From: Spirochaetia bacterium UBA2205
GTDB lineage: Bacteria > Spirochaetota > UBA4802 > UB4802
Assembly (NCBI GenBank): GCA_002328585.1
Contig: DCUV01000046.1
Span: forward strand, 19,136 to 83,135
Direction: 5' to 3'
Length of the DNA stretch: 64,000 bases
The position numbers were made by a program, and so were the translations under genes. Below are positions 17,760-26,815 of the stretch, one piece after another. Position 1 is the first letter of the stretch; each line of letters opens with the position of its first letter. The notes beneath the pieces are model-generated. The model saw only the letters and a list, made by a program, of their open reading frames with translations, searched no databases and was not told the origin of the DNA.

Positions 17760-18634
17760 TGTTTAATACAGTTGCAATAATTGGTCTGGGACTGATTGGA
17801 GGGTCTATCGCCAGGATGCTCAAGAAAATGAATAATGAAGTTATTATTAGAGCATATGGCAGGAATCCTGAGCTATTGCAGGGCGCTAAAGAAGAAGGTA
17901 TTATTGACGATGGTGGCTCCATCAATAAAATAGATTGTAGTGGAGTAGATTTATTTATTGTTGCAACACCTGTTCTTTCATCTATTGATTTAATTCATTC
18001 ATTGTTGGGCAGTGATGATTTGAAAAAGGAAGCCTTAATAATAGATGCAGGAAGTGTAAAGCAATCTATTATAGATTCAATTATTGCGCATGATAAAGCC
18101 TGTCAGTTTATTGGATGCCATCCAATGGCTGGTTCTGAAAAATCCGGGTACCAATACAGCTCGCATTCTCTTCTTGACAATGCATGGGTTATCATAACAC
18201 CTCATGATAAAAATAATGAAAGTGATATAAAAAAAATTGAAGCATTCTGGAAGATGTTAGAATGTAACACTATCATTATTGATGCACAACTGCACGATAC
18301 AAGAGTTGCCTATTCAAGTCATCTGCCTCATATTGCCTCCACTGCATTAGTTGATAGTTTTGATATTGGTAAAAACAGCACATATAGTACCATAGAACCA
18401 TTTATTGGCAAAGGGTTTAGAGATATGACAAGATTAGCTGGCGGCAAACCTGATATGTGGGCAGATATTGTTTTGCTCAATCATGGTAATATTGTGAATG
18501 CACTTGATTCATATATCAATTCGCTCATGCATATAAAAAGCATAATGCAACAGGCTGCACAAACCAATGATAGAACGTTGCTGTACAAGTATTTTGCTAC
18601 TATCCGCCAAAAATGGGAAAAATATAATGACTAA
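17759..18634 (+). CDS. tyrA: prephenate dehydrogenase
   Basis: 291 residues; converts prephenate to 4-hydroxyphenylpyruvate for tyrosine. The Rossmann motif is VAIIGLGLIGGSIARML. Then DAGSVKQSI, GCHPMAGSEKSGY and SHLPHIASTALVD (family active-site region) and GGKPDMWADIVLLN. The start ATG overlaps the aroF stop; its own stop overlaps the cmk start. pheA-aroF-tyrA is therefore a dedicated Phe/Tyr operon. Confidence 0.95.
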   Translation: MFNTVAIIGLGLIGGSIARMLKKMNNEVIIRAYGRNPELLQGAKEEGIIDDGGSINKIDCSGVDLFIVATPVLSSIDLIHSLLGSDDLKKEALIIDAGSVKQSIIDSIIAHDKACQFIGCHPMAGSEKSGYQYSSHSLLDNAWVIITPHDKNNESDIKKIEAFWKMLECNTIIIDAQLHDTRVAYSSHLPHIASTALVDSFDIGKNSTYSTIEPFIGKGFRDMTRLAGGKPDMWADIVLLNHGNIVNALDSYINSLMHIKSIMQQAAQTNDRTLLYKYFATIRQKWEKYND

Positions 18635-19316
18635 AAATAAAAATATAGTAATTGCTATAGATGGGCCTGCTGGATCGGGCAAGAGCTCTGTTGCGCGTGA
18701 AGTAGCTAAACGAATGGGATTGCAGTATATTGATTCGGGAGCCCTGTATAGAGCTATAACGTTATATGTACTGGAAAAATCGGGTGAATCATTTACTCCA
18801 GAAGATGTGTGCAGATATCTCAACACTATACATCTTGAACAGGTGTTTAATGCTGATGGAAGTTGTACAACTATCTGTAATGGAATAGATGTCAGTGAAA
18901 AAATTCGTAGTGAAACTATAGCATCACATATTGGGAAAATTTCAGATATTGTTGAAGTACGACACTTTGTTAATGCTCGGATGCGTGAATGGGCCAGGGA
19001 CCATTCCATTATTGTTGATGGGAGGGATATTGGAACAGTTGTTTTTCCTGACGCCATTATCAAGATATATCTGGATGCATCGGTTGATGAACGAGCAAAA
19101 CGCAGAGCTTTAGAGTATTCACTGAAGGGAAAAGACGTTGACCGTGATGAATTGAAAACACAAATTAGATTAAGAGATGAACAGGATATGAAAAGGGAAT
19201 TTGGTGCATTGAAAAAATCAGATGATGCAATATATCTTGATACAAGCAATATAACACAGAATGAGGTTGTGCAAAGTATTTATTCTTTAATCAATACAAA
19301 AATACAATACTGTTAG
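18627..19316 (+). CDS. cmk: cytidylate kinase
   Basis: 229 residues; phosphorylates CMP/dCMP. P-loop IAIDGPAGSGKSSVARE, then YIDSGALYRAIT, VDGRDIGTVVFPDA and RRALEYSLKGKD. The start at 18627 overlaps the tyrA stop; an in-frame start at 18567 lies deep inside tyrA and is rejected. cmk preceding rpsA is a common bacterial arrangement and here the gap is 176 bases. Confidence 0.95.
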   Translation: MTKNKNIVIAIDGPAGSGKSSVAREVAKRMGLQYIDSGALYRAITLYVLEKSGESFTPEDVCRYLNTIHLEQVFNADGSCTTICNGIDVSEKIRSETIASHIGKISDIVEVRHFVNARMREWARDHSIIVDGRDIGTVVFPDAIIKIYLDASVDERAKRRALEYSLKGKDVDRDELKTQIRLRDEQDMKREFGALKKSDDAIYLDTSNITQNEVVQSIYSLINTKIQYC

Positions 19317-19492
19317 CTATTGTCATGGTGGTGTGGGGTGATGGTATATATTTATGAATGTTATATTGTGTCGTACAAATAATGTAATTTTTGGATATAG
19401 CTTTAAATTATTGCTAAAATAAAATTGACTTATAAAGAGTAATTCCTTTCATTGTATAATTGTGTAAAAGTAATGAATATAGGTGAAGTGAT

Positions 19493-21160
19493 ATGAATTT
19501 AGAGAGAAGTGATAGCCAGTTATATATGGATCATGTTTCAAACCTTTCAAATGATTCTATTCAAACAAAGGCTATTTATAATGGGGAGATAGTAACTGTT
19601 GATAATGACTTCGCATATGTTAGTATTGGCACAAAGACTGATGGGAGGGTAAGCCTTGAAGAGTTTGAAGTTGCCCCTAAGGTTGGTGATATTGTTGAGG
19701 TTATGCTGGTAAACAGACGCCTTCTGGATGGGATGTATGTGTTTTCAATAAAAGCAGCAAAAAAGGAAAAAAGCTGGCAGCAATTTTTGAAAGCTATCGA
19801 AGGAAGCTCTATAATACAGGGGATTGTAACACAAAAATCAAAAAGCGGTTATATTGTTGATTGTGATGGTTTTCATGCTTTTTTGCCTTTGACGTTAGCT
19901 GCTGATATCAAGGGTAAATCTCCAAATGGACATTCAAGCGTATATTTTAAAGTTAAAAATGTTGATAAAAGAAAACGATCTGTTGTTTTGTCAAGAAAAG
20001 ATTTTCTTGATGAAGAGCAGCAAAAAATATGGGACAATTTAGAGAAAAATTACTCGCTTGGTGATGTTATACGAGGGAAGGTGACAAAGTTCGTTGATTT
20101 TGGAGCATTTATTGATATCGGTGGTATTGATGCACTTCTTCACCGCAATGATATTTCCTGGCGTAAAGTTTTTAAAAAAAAGAAGATATTAAGGATTGGT
20201 GAAGAACGTGATTTTGTTTTGTTATCTTTTAATAGAGCAGAAGGCAAAATTGCACTTGGCTTAAAGCAACTTATTTCTGATCCATGGTTATCTGTTCCTG
20301 AAAAATTCAAGGTTGGGGAAACAACAGAAGGTAAGGTAGTAACACTTACAAATTTTGGTATGTTTATAGAGTTTGAGGCAGGCGTTGAAGGTTTTTGTGC
20401 TGCAACCGATATTTCATGGACAAAACGGATGGTTAATCCTAAAGAGCAATACAAAAAAGGTGATAGGGTCAATGTAGTCATTCTTGATGTTGATCTTGAA
20501 AACAGAAAACTTTTAGTAGGTATCAAACAACTTTATCCCAATCCATGGGATACTATACAGGAGCGATTCCCATTAAAAAGTATTCATACACGGACAATTA
20601 AAAAGATTGTTAATTTTGGCATGTTTGTTGAATTAGAATCCGATGTTGATGGCTTGATACATATTTCTGATATATCATGGGATGAAAATCTTAAAGATAT
20701 TCATTCACAGTATAAAGAAGGACAGGAAGTGCAGTGTACTATTCTTGAGATTAACAAAGAAGAGCAAAAAATTGCATGTGGCATAAAGCAGCTAACAAGG
20801 TCACCATGGGAAATAATAGCAGATAAATATCAGCCGCGTACTGTTATTTCAGGGACAATTACCGGTATAGTACCATTTGGGATTTTTGTAAAGATTGACG
20901 GTGATTCGGTAGAAGGGCTTGTCCATATTTCAGAAGTTTCCAGGAAAAAAATTGATTCTGTTGAAGATATCTTTAAGATTGGCGATAAGGTGAATGCTGT
21001 AGTACTGGGCGTTGATGTTGCAAAGAAGAGATTATCACTCAGTATTAAACATTATGAAATAATGAGCGAAAAAGAAGAAATCAAAAAGATTTTGAACACT
21101 ACAACAGCAGGTACTGTTACATTAGGCGAGCTGTTGAAGAATAAATTAGACAAGGAATGA
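19493..21160 (+). CDS. rpsA: 30S ribosomal protein S1
   Basis: 555 residues with six S1 (OB-fold) units; the last four are most typical, each with a signature such as GKVTKFVDFGAFIDIGGIDALLH, GKVVTLTNFGMFIEFEAGVEG, KKIVNFGMFVELESDVDGLIH and GTITGIVPFGIFVKIDGDSVEGLVH in shorter pieces. Binds mRNA on the 30S subunit. GGTGAAGTG precedes the ATG; a perfect TATAAT (19455-19460) lies upstream, but no matching -35 is visible. Confidence 0.93.
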   Translation: MNLERSDSQLYMDHVSNLSNDSIQTKAIYNGEIVTVDNDFAYVSIGTKTDGRVSLEEFEVAPKVGDIVEVMLVNRRLLDGMYVFSIKAAKKEKSWQQFLKAIEGSSIIQGIVTQKSKSGYIVDCDGFHAFLPLTLAADIKGKSPNGHSSVYFKVKNVDKRKRSVVLSRKDFLDEEQQKIWDNLEKNYSLGDVIRGKVTKFVDFGAFIDIGGIDALLHRNDISWRKVFKKKKILRIGEERDFVLLSFNRAEGKIALGLKQLISDPWLSVPEKFKVGETTEGKVVTLTNFGMFIEFEAGVEGFCAATDISWTKRMVNPKEQYKKGDRVNVVILDVDLENRKLLVGIKQLYPNPWDTIQERFPLKSIHTRTIKKIVNFGMFVELESDVDGLIHISDISWDENLKDIHSQYKEGQEVQCTILEINKEEQKIACGIKQLTRSPWEIIADKYQPRTVISGTITGIVPFGIFVKIDGDSVEGLVHISEVSRKKIDSVEDIFKIGDKVNAVVLGVDVAKKRLSLSIKHYEIMSEKEEIKKILNTTTAGTVTLGELLKNKLDKE

Positions 21161-21166
21161 TTCCTT

Positions 21167-21868
21167 ATGATTGATCGTCAGGTTAGTGTAAAAAGAAATA
21201 TTGTAGAACAAACACTTATGAATGTGCGAGATTATATTCGCGCTCATCAATCAATTGTTGTAAAAATTACAATTGTTTCTGGCATAGTACTGTTTGTGAT
21301 AATTGCAGGTATTGTTTTTTTTGATTATAAAATTAATAAAGAAACTTCCGACTTTGAAGCTGTACTGGAAGAATATAGGAACACGTATACACTTGACGAA
21401 ATTCAAAAGCAGGAAAAATTCGAGCGCACTGTTATGAAGCTTCAATCGATAGCTGATAGCTCTTATTTTGGATATGTTCATAATAATGGATATTATATCA
21501 TTGCAAGTCTCTATTTTAATGAAAAAGATTACAGCAATGCAGCTAAATATTATGAAAAAGCCTACCGACATTGTTCGCCGCTGTTTGCTGCACTTGCATT
21601 GCAACAGGCAGGAATTGCCTGTGAATATATAAATAATATTGATGAAGCTTTGCGATACTATTTGTTATGTGAATCAAAATATAATACATCATACAATAGT
21701 GATCAGATTCTTTTTAATATTGGTAGGATGTATAGCCTTAAGGGTGAATATTTTAAAGCACGTGAATATTATACAAAGGTGACTGTTGAATTTCCTCAAT
21801 CGGTATTTGCTAAAAGAGCTATGCAGTATGGTATGTTTCTTGGAGCTATTGAAAGCAGGCAGAAATAA
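21167..21868 (+). CDS. membrane-anchored TPR protein
   Basis: 233 residues. A cytoplasmic N-terminus of about 32, one transmembrane helix (VVKITIVSGIVLFVIIAGIVFF), then TPR-like helices (ASLYFNEKDYSNAAKYYEKAY, DEALRYYLLCE, ILFNIGRMYSLKGEYFKAREYY). The layout resembles the YfgM/TPR_21 type of tethered scaffold. It follows rpsA by 6 bases. Partner unknown. Confidence 0.8.
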   Translation: MIDRQVSVKRNIVEQTLMNVRDYIRAHQSIVVKITIVSGIVLFVIIAGIVFFDYKINKETSDFEAVLEEYRNTYTLDEIQKQEKFERTVMKLQSIADSSYFGYVHNNGYYIIASLYFNEKDYSNAAKYYEKAYRHCSPLFAALALQQAGIACEYINNIDEALRYYLLCESKYNTSYNSDQILFNIGRMYSLKGEYFKAREYYTKVTVEFPQSVFAKRAMQYGMFLGAIESRQK

Positions 21869-21957
21869 TTAGATGTAATAAAAAAGCATTGGCATAAATA
21901 GTATCATTTTTTTAAAGCATTATTTTAATTATGACAATTTGAAAAAGGAGTAAGAAA

Positions 21958-22152
21958 GTGGCGGTTCCAAAGAGGCGAAAATCAAAAGCAAAATCAAGAA
22001 TGCGACGCTCACATGATGCAATAGGGGCACCCAATTTACGACCATGTCCTACATGTGGCGCCTATATTTTACCCCATAGAGTTTGTCCTGAATGTGGACA
22101 TTATAAAGGAAAACTTGTAATAGAACCTGTTGTAAAAGTTACAAAGGGGTAA
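21958..22152 (+). CDS. rpmF: 50S ribosomal protein L32
   Basis: 64 residues with GTG start after AAAAGGAG. MAVPKRRKSKAKSRMRRSH is the family N-terminus. Two CxxC pairs (CPTCG, CPECG) mark the zinc-binding version. It lies upstream of acpP, the conserved rpmF to fatty-acid-gene neighbourhood seen in many bacteria. Confidence 0.95.
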   Translation: MAVPKRRKSKAKSRMRRSHDAIGAPNLRPCPTCGAYILPHRVCPECGHYKGKLVIEPVVKVTKG

Positions 22153-22169
22153 AAGGTATTTCAAAAATT

Positions 22170-22200
22170 CATGGGGCGTTGATAACGCTCCATTTATATT
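22170..22200 (+). terminator. terminator after rpmF
   Basis: TGGGGCGTT, loop GAT, AACGCTCCA, followed by TTTATATT: a nine-pair stem with one G-T pair 18 bases after the rpmF stop. Confidence 0.65.
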
Positions 22201-22204
22201 AAAC

Positions 22205-22234
22205 TTGACAAAATTAAATACTTCATACTATTAT
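22205..22234 (+). promoter_or_regulatory. candidate sigma-70 promoter for acpP
   Basis: TTGACA (22205-22210) and TATTAT (22229-22234) spaced by 18 bases, just after the rpmF terminator and 68 bases before the acpP ATG. An alternative -10 is TACTAT at 22226. Confidence 0.6.
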
Positions 22235-22301
22235 CACCGATAGGTCTATATTGTAAGGGATTTGGTATGCTAAACAAGCGAGGTAAGGAGGGGTAGAGGT
22301 A

Positions 22302-22538
22302 ATGGCAGTTGATTTTGAAAAAATAAAAAAAATTATCGTCGATCAATTAGGGGTCGATGAATCCGAGGTTACACTCAGGGCATCGTTTGTTGATGATTTA
22401 GGTGCAGATTCATTAGATACTGTTGAATTGGTGATGGCATTGGAAGAAGAGTTTGGCATAGAAATTCCCGACGAAGACGCTGAGAAATTATTGACCGTCG
22501 AGGATGTTATTAACTATATTGAAGCTAAACTACATTGA
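22302..22538 (+). CDS. acpP: acyl carrier protein
   Basis: 78 residues, acidic. Ser37 in LGADSLDTVEL is the phosphopantetheine site. Carries acyl chains in fatty acid synthesis. GGAGGGG precedes the ATG. rnc follows 25 bases later, a conserved acpP-rnc arrangement (fabF is missing from between them). Confidence 0.96.
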   Translation: MAVDFEKIKKIIVDQLGVDESEVTLRASFVDDLGADSLDTVELVMALEEEFGIEIPDEDAEKLLTVEDVINYIEAKLH

Positions 22539-22563
22539 TAGTGTTTATTTATTGCGACATACA

Positions 22564-23307
22564 ATGAATGATGACAAAACGAAGGGATCAGAAAAAAAAA
22601 GGCAGAATCGCAAATTGCAACAGCTTGAAAAACGCTTGCGGATAACATTTAATAATAAATCATTATTACGACGAGCATTAACCCACCGTTCTTTTGTGAA
22701 TGAATCAACAGTTCCAGTAAAAGATAATGAACGATTGGAATATTTAGGGGATTCAGTTTTAGCATTAGTAGTCAATGAATATCTTTTCAAATCATTTGAA
22801 AATTATCCTGAAGGTGATTTAGCCAAAATAAAATCAGCAGTTGTATCAGAAGTAATGTTAGCAAACGTTGCTATCAATTTAAATTTAGGTGACTTCATTC
22901 TTATGGGCAGAGGTGAGGAACTTACCGGGGGGCGACAGAGGCAATCCATACTTGCAAATACGCTTGAAGCTATTATTGGTGCAGTATACATTGATTCAGG
23001 TTTGACAAAATCAAAAAAATTGGTGTTACGATTGTTAAAAAAGGATATCCAGAGGATTGACAAACTTTCCTATCTTCGTGATCCCAAAACAACATTACAG
23101 GAAATAGTCCAGAAGAAGTACAAAAACCGACCAATTTATACTGTTATACAGGAATCAGGACCTGACCATAGCAAAATATATACTGTAAAGCTGGTCATTA
23201 ATGATGAGGATATTACCATGGGAAGTGGGAGCAGTAAACGCAAGGCGGAATCAGATGCTGCTAAAAAAGCATTAGAGCTCATCTATTCTGACAGGATACA
23301 TATATGA
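22564..23307 (+). CDS. rnc: ribonuclease III
   Basis: 247 residues; cleaves double-stranded RNA such as rRNA precursors. Catalytic domain motif NERLEYLGDSVLALVVNEYL and the second acidic cluster LANTLEAIIGAVYID; the C-terminal double-stranded RNA-binding domain is about 175-245 (DPKTTLQEIVQKKYKNRP, GSGSSKRKAESDAAKKAL). The start at 22564 (MNDDKTKGSEKKR) is preferred over a frame extension inside acpP. It overlaps the Nudix gene by ATGA. Confidence 0.94.
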   Translation: MNDDKTKGSEKKRQNRKLQQLEKRLRITFNNKSLLRRALTHRSFVNESTVPVKDNERLEYLGDSVLALVVNEYLFKSFENYPEGDLAKIKSAVVSEVMLANVAINLNLGDFILMGRGEELTGGRQRQSILANTLEAIIGAVYIDSGLTKSKKLVLRLLKKDIQRIDKLSYLRDPKTTLQEIVQKKYKNRPIYTVIQESGPDHSKIYTVKLVINDEDITMGSGSSKRKAESDAAKKALELIYSDRIHI

Positions 23308-23768
23308 GGTTTAAGCTGTCGCTATCGCATAAAAAGATAAGAATTCGTGTTGCCGGATTGGTTGTAAAAGATGATACAATACTGATGATTGCACATAAAA
23401 AAGGGAATGACATCTATTGGTTGCTGCCTGGAGGGGGCGTTGAATATCGGGAATCACTGGATAATGCATTAAAAAGAGAATTTAAAGAAGAGCTGGGTCT
23501 TGACGTTGATGTTGGGGATATAGCTATGATTGCTGATTCCATAGAGCCAAATGGTAAGCGACACATAATAAATGTCATTTTCTGGTGCAACGTTGTAAGC
23601 GAGGCAATACAGCTTGGAAGTGAAAAAATTTTGTATGGCTATAGCTTCAAACCCTTGCAAGACATGGATACTATTGTCATATATCCTCCTCTTAATACAT
23701 ATATCATCCAGCTTCTGAAAAACAAAAATGAAAAAATTTACAAAGGTTCATTGTGGATTCCAAAATAA
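23304..23768 (+). CDS. Nudix hydrolase
   Basis: 154 residues. Complete Nudix box: GGGVEYRESLDNALKREFKEELG, where GxxxxxE and REFKEELG hold the Mg-binding glutamates. It hydrolyses a nucleoside-diphosphate-linked compound; the substrate is not predictable. Translationally coupled to rnc (ATGA) and overlaps the aroB start by 16 bases. Confidence 0.9.
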   Translation: MRFKLSLSHKKIRIRVAGLVVKDDTILMIAHKKGNDIYWLLPGGGVEYRESLDNALKREFKEELGLDVDVGDIAMIADSIEPNGKRHIINVIFWCNVVSEAIQLGSEKILYGYSFKPLQDMDTIVIYPPLNTYIIQLLKNKNEKIYKGSLWIPK

Positions 23769-24841
23769 ATAGTGAAACTATTGTAGCTCATTATTCATCA
23801 AAACAATCGACAATAACTATCGGACACGGTATTTTTAATTTTCTTGTTTGTTTATTGCCATATTCAAAGTGGGATGTAATCGGAGCAATTATTAGTGACA
23901 GGGTGTATTTACTTCACAGGCAAACTATTGATGATAGCTTACAAGAAATCAATGCCTGCATTAAAGGATATGACGATACAGAATATAATAAATCATATGC
24001 TTATGCTGAAAATTATTTTAATTATTTATTGCATAATCAATTTTCCAGAAAGTCATTACTCATTGGTATTGGTGGCGGAGTCACAACAGATTTTACCGGA
24101 TATCTGGCATCATCATATATGAGGGGTATAGATGTTGTGTATGTCCCCACAACGTTGCTTGCGATGGTTGATGCAAGTATAGGTGGCAAGGTTGCAGTTA
24201 ATATTGAAGCTGGTAAAAATATTATAGGTCATTTTCATCAGCCTGATTATATAATTGTTGATACGGGATTTTTAACAACACTGCCAGTTGAAGAATGGCA
24301 GTGTGGGATGTCCGAAGCGATAAAACATGCTATAATTGGCGATAGTTCTTCGTTAAACCTTTTTCTTAAAAGAGAGGTTTCAATTGGTAATGTTAATGAA
24401 AGTCTTTATCATTGTGTGAAAAATTCGGTGTGTTTTAAAGCAAACATTGTTGAACAGGATGAATTTGAGAAAAATATACGGTCTATTTTAAATTATGGTC
24501 ATACAGTTGGGCATGCCATTGAATCAGTGTTTCACTATACGTTAAGTCATGGCGAAGCTGTTGCGGTAGGGATGCTGGTAGAGTCGTATATATCTATGAA
24601 GATGGGGATGCCCCAAGAAGATTTTGAACTCATAAAGGAGTTGCTCCTGTACTATAAGCTGCTGCCAAACATTTCATTTTCTACCAGTGATATAATAGAT
24701 CATATGCAGTATGATAAAAAGAACATAAAAGGTACAATCCTCTTTGTTCTTCTGGAAAAATTGGGCAAGCCAGTGATAGGCAAGGAGGTGCCTGGCACAT
24801 TGATAACTGAAGCATTGAATTATTATTTAACAATGGTGTGA
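23753..24841 (+). CDS. aroB: 3-dehydroquinate synthase
   Basis: 362 residues with GTG start inside the Nudix gene. Second shikimate step, NAD- and zinc-dependent. Motifs: GIGGGVTTDFTGYLASSYMRG, VPTTLLAMVDASIGGKVAVN, KNIIGHFHQP, the zinc ligands (E in GMSEAIKHA, H in LNYGHTVGHAIE, H in LSHGEAVAVGM). N-terminal 60 residues are less conserved. It joins pheA-aroF-tyrA as aromatic synthesis genes in this window but in a separate unit. One octamer copy at 24339. Confidence 0.93.
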   Translation: MDSKINSETIVAHYSSKQSTITIGHGIFNFLVCLLPYSKWDVIGAIISDRVYLLHRQTIDDSLQEINACIKGYDDTEYNKSYAYAENYFNYLLHNQFSRKSLLIGIGGGVTTDFTGYLASSYMRGIDVVYVPTTLLAMVDASIGGKVAVNIEAGKNIIGHFHQPDYIIVDTGFLTTLPVEEWQCGMSEAIKHAIIGDSSSLNLFLKREVSIGNVNESLYHCVKNSVCFKANIVEQDEFEKNIRSILNYGHTVGHAIESVFHYTLSHGEAVAVGMLVESYISMKMGMPQEDFELIKELLLYYKLLPNISFSTSDIIDHMQYDKKNIKGTILFVLLEKLGKPVIGKEVPGTLITEALNYYLTMV

Positions 24842-24845
24842 TACT

Positions 24846-25193
24846 ATGGCGACAGAAATAAACTATTCAATTGAAGAAAGAGAGGGGGCAAAAATTATTC
24901 ATCTATCGGGAGTATTGTGTTCTGCTACTGAACGAGAATTTATAAATTTAGTTGAAAGTTTAATTGCTACAAATAATGTTATAATCAATTTTTCCGCTAC
25001 TTCGATGGTAACATCATCAGGATTAAGAGCATTAATTGATGTATCAAACTTAGCACGGCAAAAAAAACGGCGTGTCATGATACTGGGTGCATCCGAAAAT
25101 CTTCATGGTTTAATAAATGTTACTGAGTCATATGATCTTTTGCTCATCAATAGTGTGGAAGAAGGATTAAGAAAATTAGAATATTACCTGTAA
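24846..25193 (+). CDS. STAS-domain anti-anti-sigma factor
   Basis: 115 residues, a lone STAS domain: INFSATSMVTSSGLRALIDVSNLA. The Ser in TSSGLRAL corresponds to the phosphorylated serine of SpoIIAA/RsbV proteins, so it probably works with an anti-sigma kinase not seen in the window. It begins 4 bases after aroB and converges with the ABC gene. Confidence 0.88.
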   Translation: MATEINYSIEEREGAKIIHLSGVLCSATEREFINLVESLIATNNVIINFSATSMVTSSGLRALIDVSNLARQKKRRVMILGASENLHGLINVTESYDLLLINSVEEGLRKLEYYL

Positions 25194-25205
25194 ACTTGAT
25201 GTAAG

Positions 25206-25976
25206 TTACGATTCAAAATATAAATGTACATTGGGCTTCCCATTATAGATATTACGTGTTATAAATACATCAACACCCAGATATTTTTTTATTATGGTTT
25301 CATTTATATCAGCAGGAAGGTACCAGCTGGCAATAGTTCCAGTATCCATAATATATAATTTATCTGTAGTTTGGGTTAAAAAATTTAAATCATGCGAGGC
25401 TATAATACAAAGATTTTTCCCTGAAGATGTGTATTTAATGATAGCATTGTGCAATATAGTGTATGAAGATAATGAAAGGTTCTGTGTGGGATTATCAAGC
25501 ATCAGTAAAGTTGATTCTCTGATAAAGTGAAATGCCAATAAGGAGCGTTGCATTACATCAGATGATGCTGTTATAATGGGAACGTCAACAAATGGTTGCA
25601 GCTCAAACAATGATATATAGTCATTTACCACATCATGATCATATGAAGAAAATGGTGACAAAAACTTTTTGTGAGGCAACCTGCTCAGAAGCAAATAATC
25701 ATGTACGGTAAGGTAAGGGTTTTGAAGAATACTAAAAGGGTGGAATGCAATTTGTGCGGATAACGCTCTTTTGGTATAAGCACTTATTGGTTTTTTATTA
25801 AACATGATGCTTCCATTGTATTGTATATGCTGAGCAATCACCTGTAGTAATAACGATTTGCCGCTTGCTGGTTTACCAATAATGCCAATAACCTCGCCTT
25901 CAAAAAATTCAGCATTAATGTGCGATAGTAACTGTTGATTGTTCAATGATGATGATATGTTATTCAACGTGAGCAT
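25206..25976 (-). CDS. degenerate ABC transporter ATP-binding protein
   Basis: 256 residues, overall like the FecE/BtuD class. Walker A is intact (GKPASGKS, 34-41) and so is the H-loop (His195 in IIASHDLNF). The Q-loop position is Phe81 (AFHPFS), the signature LSGGQ is replaced by TASSD (136-140), and Walker B ends LLMLDN, with Asn162 where the catalytic Glu should be. ATP may bind without normal hydrolysis. The start at 25976 follows AGGAGG (spacing 6); the longer frame to 26009 lacks one. Its start overlaps the end of the permease gene. Octamer copies lie at 25922 (inside) and 25992 (15 bases before the start). Confidence 0.82.
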   Translation of the reverse strand: MLTLNNISSSLNNQQLLSHINAEFFEGEVIGIIGKPASGKSLLLQVIAQHIQYNGSIMFNKKPISAYTKRALSAQIAFHPFSILQNPYLTVHDYLLLSRLPHKKFLSPFSSYDHDVVNDYISLFELQPFVDVPIITASSDVMQRSLLAFHFIRESTLLMLDNPTQNLSLSSYTILHNAIIKYTSSGKNLCIIASHDLNFLTQTTDKLYIMDTGTIASWYLPADINETIIKKYLGVDVFITRNIYNGKPNVHLYFES

Positions 25977-26815
25977 GGCATCCTCCTGGTAACTATCGCC
26001 AAAAAACAAAAGTCGGTTATCGTAAGTGGAATAATGATATAGGAGGGATTAACAAAGTATGATACATACAGGAGCAGTGTTATGCATAGTGCTAAAACAA
26101 TCAAGGAGGTTATGTCATTGGTTTTAGAAAGAAACGGCAGATTATAGAAAAATGCTCCCAGCCAGCCAACCAGTATGATGGTAATCATTGCTGCTAATGT
26201 GGTAATAAAAGCCATCAGCAATTCTATAATAGTTTGGCTAACTCCAAGTATGGTAAAGTAGTTTTTGCCCAGGGTGATTATTGTGAATTCATAGCGTAAT
26301 TGTTTTATAAACATATAGAGTGTAATGCTTATGACAACAATAAACGCCATGATTGGTGAAGAAGGTATTGATTGACCGCAAAAGAGTGTATGCAGTGGTA
26401 CTGGAATAGGTATCATGCGATTTGATGCAAAATACATTATGAATAGAAGAATAGCAGTAAATAAGAAGGCTAAGAGCGCTAAATCATCTTGACGCAGGAA
26501 TGGCAAAAAAAAGTAATGGTATAAAAACAAAATGATGAAAGCCGCAATAATAGAAAGTGATAGTGAACGGGTAAGCATTAACATCGCTACCATCACCAGC
26601 GTTGCAATTGGGGCATCACCATTGGTTACATAGTCGGTAACACTGGCATTGATTTTACGCCACGAAATCAATGAAAATGATGTGGTGATGGCAATAATTA
26701 TTGTATGGCTATAGTCAACGTTACAATATAGCAGCATAATAAATCCTGAAAGCAATAGGCTTGATACTACCATAATAATACTATTGCACAGTTGACGGCT
26801 CTTTAGTATTTTCAT
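25964..26815 (-). CDS. FecCD-like ABC permease, divergent
   Basis: 283 residues from the Met in MKILKSRQL; an alternative Met lies 15 bases upstream and longer frames run into the TPR gene. About eight to nine hydrophobic segments. The segment LGKNYFTILGVSQTIIELLM followed by VGWLGAFFYNLPFL resembles the FecCD cytoplasmic-loop region, but the usual GxxGFVGLxxPH is degraded to GWLGAFFYNLPF. No substrate-binding protein gene is adjacent. Overlaps both neighbours, so it is coupled in a TPR-permease-ATPase operon. Confidence 0.65.
   Translation of the reverse strand: MKILKSRQLCNSIIMVVSSLLLSGFIMLLYCNVDYSHTIIIAITTSFSLISWRKINASVTDYVTNGDAPIATLVMVAMLMLTRSLSLSIIAAFIILFLYHYFFLPFLRQDDLALLAFLFTAILLFIMYFASNRMIPIPVPLHTLFCGQSIPSSPIMAFIVVISITLYMFIKQLRYEFTIITLGKNYFTILGVSQTIIELLMAFITTLAAMITIILVGWLGAFFYNLPFLSKTNDITSLIVLALCITLLLYVSYFVNPSYIIIPLTITDFCFLAIVTRRMPCSR

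Noticed and set aside
18509..19249. 246-codon minus-strand frame opposite cmk
   Set aside because: Shadow of cmk; Ser/Ile-rich composition typical of antisense frames.
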